A stretch of 17,243 bases of DNA from assembly GCA_964626415.1 (NCBI GenBank), contig CAZVFH010000016.1, positions 1 through 17,243 on the forward strand, in the 5' to 3' direction. The notes under the pieces were generated by a model. The model saw only the letters and a program-made list of their open reading frames with translations. It was not told where the DNA came from and made no database searches. Both the position numbers and the translations under genes were made by a program. Shown piece after piece: positions 13,001 to 17,243 of the stretch. This DNA is from CAZVFH01 sp964626415. Its GTDB lineage: Bacteria; Patescibacteriota; UBA1384; XYA2-FULL-43-10; CAINNR01. How positions within the stretch are numbered: the first letter of the stretch is position 1; each line of letters opens with the position of its first letter.

Positions 13001-14326
13001 GTGCAAACTAATTATACAAAGGTGGCAAAAAATAGTCAAATAAAAGTTGGATTAATCTCGGCTGATGTCGTGGGCCGTAAGATGGCCGGTCCGGGAATGC
13101 GTTATTTTGAGCTGGCGAGTGCTCTTGCCTGCGATTTTTCTGTTTTTCTTTTTGCCCCCGATTCCTGCGATCTTTCTGCCAACGGTTTTAAAATTATCAC
13201 TTACAATTCAAAAAAATCTTCGAGTGATTTGGCGAAAAAAATTTCTGATCTTAATGTCATTATCGCCCAAAATCTCCGCCCACCACTGCTTTCAGACATA
13301 AAAAAGTTGAAAATAAAATTCATCGCCGATCTTTATGATCCCCTCTTGATTGAGGTTTTAGAGTACGCCAAAGATGATAATGAGAAACTGCGCAATGCAA
13401 CTTTTGATTTTAATTATTTTTCCCTGCTTTTACAACTTGCAACCGCCGATCATTTGCTTTGCGCCTCCGATCGCCAACGCGACTATTACTGCGGGATTTT
13501 ATCCGGCCGACAAATTTTAAACCCAAATTTTTATAATAATTCGCCAAATCTAGAAAAATTTATCACAATTGCGCCGTTTGGGCTTTTAAGCGAAAAACCA
13601 AAAGCCAAAGACCCAGAAGCGTTTTATAAAAAATTTCCAGCAATAAAAAAGACAGATAAGATAATTTATTGGGGTGGCGGTATTTGGAATTGGTTTGATC
13701 CTATTTCGGTGATAAAGGCAGTTGAAATTTTAGCCAAAAAACGAGATGATATTAAGCTCTTTTTTCTTGGCGCCAAGCATCCGAACCCAAAAATCAAAAA
13801 AATGAGAATGGCAAACGAAGCAATCTCTTATGCAAAAGAGAAGGGTTTAATTGATAAATTTGTTTTTTTCAATTACGACTGGACACCGTACGACGAACGA
13901 ACAAATTATCTCTGCCAGTCGGCAATCGGTATTTCGACCCATTTTGATAACACTGAGACCCGATTTTCATTCCGAACACGAGTTCTTGATTATTTTTGGG
14001 CGGATTTGCCAATGATTTTAACCCGAGGCGACTACTTCGCCGAACTTTGCGAAAAGAGAAATCTCGGCGTTGTTGTTGATTATAAAAATTCAAAGGAGAT
14101 TGCGGCGGCGGCGGAGAAAATTGTTAACGACGAAAAATTCCGAAGTGAGATTATTAAAAATATCAGCGAAGTCAAGAAAAATTTCTACTGGAAAAGCATC
14201 GCTGAAAATATCGCAAAGATTATTAAGAAAGATCGTTTCGCCGAGCGAAAGATTTCAAGATACGAATTTTGGCGGCTGACATTTCACTTTTATAAAGCCG
14301 GGCTGAAAAAGAAGTTGGCGAAATAA
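13001..14326 (+). CDS. GT4-type glycosyltransferase
   Basis: A GT-B-fold retaining glycosyltransferase of the group-1/GT4 type: it would transfer a sugar from a nucleotide donor onto a lipid-linked or surface acceptor in the cytoplasm. Visible features are an N-terminal Rossmann start (VGLISADVVGRKMAGPGMRYFELASAL) with the G-P-G-x-R loop seen in such enzymes, KIIYWGGGIWNWFDP at the start of the second domain, FFLGAKHPNPKIKKM, and a C-terminal E-x7-E-like region replaced by a less typical TETRFSFRTRVLDYFWADLPMI. Length, 441 aa, is somewhat long. The GTG at 13001 is chosen because it lies at the predicted transcript start; a second GTG at 13022 is possible. It stands alone, bounded by a divergent gene and the repeat at 14330. 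Confidence 0.82.
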   Translation: MQTNYTKVAKNSQIKVGLISADVVGRKMAGPGMRYFELASALACDFSVFLFAPDSCDLSANGFKIITYNSKKSSSDLAKKISDLNVIIAQNLRPPLLSDIKKLKIKFIADLYDPLLIEVLEYAKDDNEKLRNATFDFNYFSLLLQLATADHLLCASDRQRDYYCGILSGRQILNPNFYNNSPNLEKFITIAPFGLLSEKPKAKDPEAFYKKFPAIKKTDKIIYWGGGIWNWFDPISVIKAVEILAKKRDDIKLFFLGAKHPNPKIKKMRMANEAISYAKEKGLIDKFVFFNYDWTPYDERTNYLCQSAIGISTHFDNTETRFSFRTRVLDYFWADLPMILTRGDYFAELCEKRNLGVVVDYKNSKEIAAAAEKIVNDEKFRSEIIKNISEVKKNFYWKSIAENIAKIIKKDRFAERKISRYEFWRLTFHFYKAGLKKKLAK

Positions 14327-14329
14327 AAT

Positions 14330-14470
14330 TGAAGCAAAAACTACCACAGATTTATTATCACTGATTGGCACAGATAGAGAATCATCAGTGATTATCTGTG
14401 TCGACAGATCTGTGAGAGTTTATACTTCCATATTTTATCAGCGTTAATTCAGCGCAAAAAATCAGTGTAA
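14330..14470. repeat. CACAGAT/ATCTGTG palindromic element, copy B, with TCAGCGT tail
   Basis: The core (14330-14429) aligns without gaps over 100 bp, with about 10 differences, to the reverse complement of the core of copy C (14967-15066). The tail (14430-14470) aligns to copy C in the direct orientation. It begins 4 nt after the stop of the glycosyltransferase gene. Confidence 0.92.
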
Positions 14471-14472
14471 TT

Positions 14473-14499
14473 AAAAAATTCCGCCGCTACTGCGACGGA
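14473..14499 (-). terminator. Intrinsic terminator containing the stop codon
   Basis: On the minus strand TCCGTCGC, loop AGTA, GCGGCGGA (8-bp stem, one G-T), then A and six T. The TAG stop of the gene (14489-14487) spans the loop and the first base of the second arm. Confidence 0.85.
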
Positions 14500-14894
14500 G
14501 GAAATCTGAAAACTGCTTTTTCCCCATCTGTTACCCTGTCTAAATCAAAAACTGTTCTTCTGCTTGCCTGTTCTTTATTATCAACCCACATTATCCAAAT
14601 ATCGCCATTCGTGTCAATTTTAAGCACTGGAACAATACGTCCACGATCACGCGATTGGGGATATCTCCATCCCAACCCTTCAAGATAATTCTCGTTTTTT
14701 CCGATCATCATCTCTTCTTTTTCATTGTCACTCAATGACCAGAAAAGCGAAGCGTCACTTTTTCCAAGCTTAAATTCTTTCGACACAAGAACATCCGGAC
14801 AAAAATGAACCATCAAACCAATTGCACCCACAGCCAACAAAACAGAAACCAGCGCAATAGTATACAAATCAAATCCTCGCTTCTGTTTCTCCAC
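14487..14894 (-). CDS. Uncharacterised single-pass membrane protein (135 aa)
   Basis: I do not recognise a family. The frame is open up to 15041, but that extension runs through a promoter and a repeat. The GTG at 14894 is the start because AAGGAGG lies 8 nt upstream and a near-perfect promoter lies just before. The protein begins MEKQKRGFDLY, then one hydrophobic segment (about residues 10-29), then a soluble domain of about 105 residues with LFWSLSDNEKEEMMIG, YLEGLGWRYPQSRDRGRIVPVLKIDTNGDIWIMWVDN, and a charged tail. Promoter, gene and terminator form one self-contained cassette bracketed by copies B and C of a ~100-bp palindromic element in opposite core orientations. Function is unknown; its location between glycan genes gives no firm clue. 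Confidence 0.75.
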   Translation of the reverse strand: MEKQKRGFDLYTIALVSVLLAVGAIGLMVHFCPDVLVSKEFKLGKSDASLFWSLSDNEKEEMMIGKNENYLEGLGWRYPQSRDRGRIVPVLKIDTNGDIWIMWVDNKEQASRRTVFDLDRVTDGEKAVFRFPPSQ

Positions 14895-14922
14895 CTTTTG
14901 CGCCTCCTTCTCGGTTTCCCTG

Positions 14923-14951
14923 AATATAGCAAGCAATAATTTATTTGTCAA
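14923..14951 (-). promoter_or_regulatory. Strong sigma-70-type promoter of the small gene at 14894
   Basis: On the minus strand a perfect TTGACA (14951-14946), a 17-bp spacer, and TATATT (14928-14923). It is followed by AAGGAGG and the GTG start. Confidence 0.85.
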
Positions 14952-14966
14952 CTGGTCGAGATAATA

Positions 14967-15108
14967 GGAAGTAAAAACTCTCACTGATCTGTCGTCACAG
15001 ATAATCACTGATGATTCTCTATCTGTGCCAATCAGTGACAATAAATCTGTGAGAGTTTATACTTCCATATTTTATCAGCGTTTAATCAGCGTTAAAAATC
15101 AGCGTAGT
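14967..15108. repeat. CACAGAT/ATCTGTG palindromic element, copy C, core inverted
   Basis: Arms GGAAGTAAAAACTCTCAC (14967) and GTGAGAGTTTATACTTCC (to 15066) are inverted repeats with one mismatch in 18. The core is reversed relative to copies A and B, while the TCAGCGT-rich tail (15067-15108) sits on the same side as in both. The tail reaches into the GTG start codon of the flippase gene. Confidence 0.92.
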
Positions 15109-16540
15109 GGAAAAAGAATCAAATATTATTGCAAAAAATATCGTCAGCCAAATTATCGGACGGGTGGTGATTTTGGGATTGTCGCTCATAACTATAAAAA
15201 TAATCGCAAATTATCTCGGCACAGCCGGCACTGGGTATTACAACACGATAATCACCTATCTTTCATTTTTCATTACATTTGCCGATTTCGGCCTTTTTTC
15301 CGTCGGTGTTCGTGAAATTGCCAAGCATCCGGAAAAAAGGGAAAAGTTACTCGGCAATATTTTTTCAATTCGTTTGATTTCTGCACTGGTAGCCGGCACT
15401 GCGGCAATCGCAATTGTTTTTCTGACAAATTATCCAGCGGAAATTAAAACAGGTGTTCTTGTTGCTTCGCTCTTTTTCTTCTTCAATCTTGCCGGCTCAA
15501 TTTTTGATATGATCTTTCAAGTTCGGATGGAGATGCAAAAAGTCGCAACTGCTGAAGTGCTATCAAAAATCATTGCTGTTGCCTCTCTTTATTTTGTTTA
15601 TATTTTCAATTTAGGGTTTTACGCTGTTGTTGCCACAGTTTCAATTTCGGCGATCGCTGGTTTTTTGATTAAATTTCTTATGCTAAAAAAGAGCCATCTA
15701 GTTAAATTATGTTTTGAGAGCGAGACGGTAAAAGATATTTTGCGAATGAGCATCCCAATGGGAGTGATTTTTGTCGTTGATAATTTTTATTTTAAAGTTG
15801 ACACCTTAATTTTGTTCTATTTTAAGGGTGCTGTTGATGTTGGAATTTACGCTATCGCTTACCGGGTTCTTGAAACAACAATGTTTGCCGCCGCATTTCT
15901 GGCCTATTCACTAAAACCGCTACTTTCTAAAAATATCGAAAACGACAAGGAAAAGGCCGCCAAAGCCGCAACACAAGGACTGACATTTTTGCTTTTTATG
16001 GCTCTATCGATCGTCGTGGCTTGTACCACATTTTCAAAGGAAATTATCACTTTTTTGGCAAATTCCGATTTTGTCAGCGGCGCGCCTGCGCTTATAATTC
16101 TCTCTTTTTCCGGAATTTTGATTTATTTAAATGTTCTTTTGGGCGAAATTATGATCGCCAGGGACTTGCGAAAATATCTTTTTGTTTTGGCAATCTCGGT
16201 GCTTGCTTTTAATATTATCACCAACATAATATTCATCCCCCGTTATTCATTTATCGCCGCCGCTTACACCACGCTGGCATCAGAAATTTTACTCTTTGTC
16301 CTCGGTTTTTATATGTCAAAAAAAATTATTCCGCTGAAAATTGATTTTGGACGTTTTTTCAAGCTGGCAATTTCGGCGGTTTTGGCAATTTTGCTCGCCT
16401 CGGCGATGAAATCAACCGGGCTTTATTTTCTATTTCCGATTGCAATTTCACTTGGTTTCTATCTTTTTGTCGCCTACATTCTTGACGCCGTACCGAAAAA
16501 CATTATTAATAATTATTTATCATCAATCAAAAACCGATGA
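15107..16540 (+). CDS. wzx: Wzx-type polysaccharide flippase (MOP/MATE superfamily)
   Basis: A 477-residue polytopic protein with about 12-14 hydrophobic segments. NIVSQIIGRVVILGLSLITIKIIANYLGTAGTG at the N-terminus and the VGVREIAKHPEKREKLLGNIFSIRLI block are typical of polysaccharide-biosynthesis flippases, which move undecaprenyl-linked sugar units to the outer face of the membrane. The only usable start near the canonical N-terminus is GTG at 15107. It has no SD and no promoter in the right place, and its upstream side is entirely the tail of repeat C, so expression is unclear. The TGA stop overlaps the ATG of the next glycosyltransferase (ATGA), implying coupled translation. The symbol is a functional label for the family, not an orthology claim. 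Confidence 0.88.
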   Translation: MEKESNIIAKNIVSQIIGRVVILGLSLITIKIIANYLGTAGTGYYNTIITYLSFFITFADFGLFSVGVREIAKHPEKREKLLGNIFSIRLISALVAGTAAIAIVFLTNYPAEIKTGVLVASLFFFFNLAGSIFDMIFQVRMEMQKVATAEVLSKIIAVASLYFVYIFNLGFYAVVATVSISAIAGFLIKFLMLKKSHLVKLCFESETVKDILRMSIPMGVIFVVDNFYFKVDTLILFYFKGAVDVGIYAIAYRVLETTMFAAAFLAYSLKPLLSKNIENDKEKAAKAATQGLTFLLFMALSIVVACTTFSKEIITFLANSDFVSGAPALIILSFSGILIYLNVLLGEIMIARDLRKYLFVLAISVLAFNIITNIIFIPRYSFIAAAYTTLASEILLFVLGFYMSKKIIPLKIDFGRFFKLAISAVLAILLASAMKSTGLYFLFPIAISLGFYLFVAYILDAVPKNIINNYLSSIKNR

Positions 16541-17243
16541 ACAAGTTAGAACTCTCAATTATAATAGTTGACTACAAAAGCTTGAATTTCACCTTGAAAC
16601 TTATCGCTTCGATTGAAGAATTCTGCAAAGAGATAAATTATGAAATTATTGTAGTTGATAATGATCCAAGTGCTAACTCGGCAGAAAAATTAAAGAAGAA
16701 ATTCACCAACAAAAAAAACTATAAGATTTTAAAAGCGAAAAAGAACGCCGGTTTTGGCAGCGGAAATAATCTTGGGGCAAAAGTCGCCAAAGGAGAGTAT
16801 TTACTGCTCTTAAATCCCGACACGGAGATTGTTGATGACTCGATTGAAAAGATGCTTGACTTTTTGTCCAAGCACGCGGAAATCGGCGCACTATCGCCGA
16901 TTTTGTATCAAAAAGATGCGAGTACTATTCAGCGCCATTCCTTTGGTAAATTTCAAACGCTACTTTTGGTGATCTTTCGCCGGCAAGCGGGATCGTCATT
17001 CCCGAGAAGTCGGGAATCCACTAATAGTTTCTTCTACTCCGAAATGATCACTGCTGCCGCGCTGATGATTAAAAAAGATCTCTTTAACAAAATCGGCGGC
17101 TTTGATGAAAAGTATTTTATGTATTTTGAAGATGAAGATCTCTGTCGAGAGATTTCAAAACTCGGATATAAAAATGCAGTTCTTATTACAGCAAAAATCA
17201 TTCACCACGAAGGTCAAAGCTCAACATCAAAAGAAAAAAAGCA
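16537..17243 (+). CDS. GT2-family glycosyltransferase, rhamnosyltransferase-like (runs off the right edge)
   Basis: 235 codons are visible. The GT-A fold motifs are LSIIIVDYKSLNFTLKLIAS at the start, EIIVVDNDPSA, KKNAGFGSGNNLGAKVAKGEY, LLLNPDTEI (the D-x-[DE]-type metal and nucleotide site), and GGFDEKYFMYFEDEDLCREISKLGY, with an acidic cluster acting as the likely base region. This arrangement is that of WbbL-like rhamnosyl or related transferases that build surface glycan in the cytoplasm. The ATG overlaps the flippase stop by 4 nt. Residues about 152-165 (AGSSFPRSRESTNS) are encoded by a half palindromic repeat (16995-17030), just before the AAALMIKKDLF segment. Donor sugar cannot be told. 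Confidence 0.9.
   Translation, partial: MNKLELSIIIVDYKSLNFTLKLIASIEEFCKEINYEIIVVDNDPSANSAEKLKKKFTNKKNYKILKAKKNAGFGSGNNLGAKVAKGEYLLLLNPDTEIVDDSIEKMLDFLSKHAEIGALSPILYQKDASTIQRHSFGKFQTLLLVIFRRQAGSSFPRSRESTNSFFYSEMITAAALMIKKDLFNKIGGFDEKYFMYFEDEDLCREISKLGYKNAVLITAKIIHHEGQSSTSKEKK
16995..17030. repeat. GTCAT half-element inside the GT2 gene
   Basis: GTCAT followed by the perfect hairpin ATTCCCGA/TCGGGAAT with loop GAAG (16998-17017). It corresponds to the first half of the element in mnmA (96-154) but with a paired T-A to A-T change in the stem. The second hairpin and ATGAC end are missing. Confidence 0.8.

Noticed and set aside
14895..15041. N-terminal extension of the small gene at 14487 (MSLIGTDRESS...)
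   Set aside because: The extension is translated repeat and promoter sequence; a consensus promoter and SD point to the GTG at 14894.
11139..15108. Copies A-C as insertion sequences or an integron-like array
   Set aside because: No transposase or integrase coding capacity inside or beside them, and each copy is only about 140 bp; treated as non-autonomous repeats.
1..17243. tRNA, rRNA or riboswitch genes
   Set aside because: No cloverleaf, rRNA-like or known riboswitch pattern was recognised by eye; gaps are short and repeat-filled. A covariance-model scan would be needed for certainty.

Overview
The window looks like a piece of a small, AT-rich bacterial genome. The compact gene layout, the minimal IscS/IscU/MnmA sulfur set, several genes without a Shine-Dalgarno (SD) sequence and the heavy load of short palindromic repeats fit a Patescibacteria/CPR-type organism assembled from a metagenome. 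That placement is inference: no ribosomal or other taxonomic marker is present. TGA acts as a normal stop (wzx end), so the code appears standard.

Left part (1-5348): a minus-strand sulfur-trafficking block of cysteine desulfurase (iscS), Fe-S scaffold (iscU), a membrane-anchored PIG-L-type deacetylase and the 5' part of tRNA thiouridylase mnmA. IscS would supply sulfur to both IscU and MnmA. Two small plus-strand single-membrane-segment proteins (2022-2213 and 4141-4548) sit against this run, each with its own promoter, strong SD and intrinsic terminator. An orphan Phd/YefM-like antitoxin (3789-3998) and a TatD-type nuclease (4560-5348) complete this part.

Middle and right (5470-17243): a surface-polysaccharide region with three O-antigen ligase/polymerase-like membrane proteins, a DUF2142-like membrane protein, a secreted protein with six short repeats and an RlpA-like C-terminus, a GT4-type glycosyltransferase, a Wzx-type flippase overlapping by ATGA with a GT2 glycosyltransferase cut by the window edge, and a third small membrane protein (14487-14894). 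The set is what a Wzx/Wzy-type pathway needs: sugar transfer, lipid-linked unit export, and polymerisation or ligation outside the membrane.

The most striking content is the repeats. Five kinds can be read directly: (1) palindromes ending in GTCAT/ATGAC, several lying in frame inside conserved proteins; (2) a ~100-bp element with 16-bp terminal inverted repeats (1432-1528, 3690-3790) that supplies stop codons; (3) a ~100-bp palindromic element with a TCAGCGT-rich tail in three copies (11139, 14330, 14967), one with its core inverted relative to its tail; (4) tandem 7-bp repeats inside iscU and iscS and between genes; (5) a 41-bp repeat shared by iscS coding sequence and an intergenic gap. No transposase, CRISPR array, tRNA or rRNA was seen. 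All gaps between genes are shorter than 300 bp and most are filled by these repeats.
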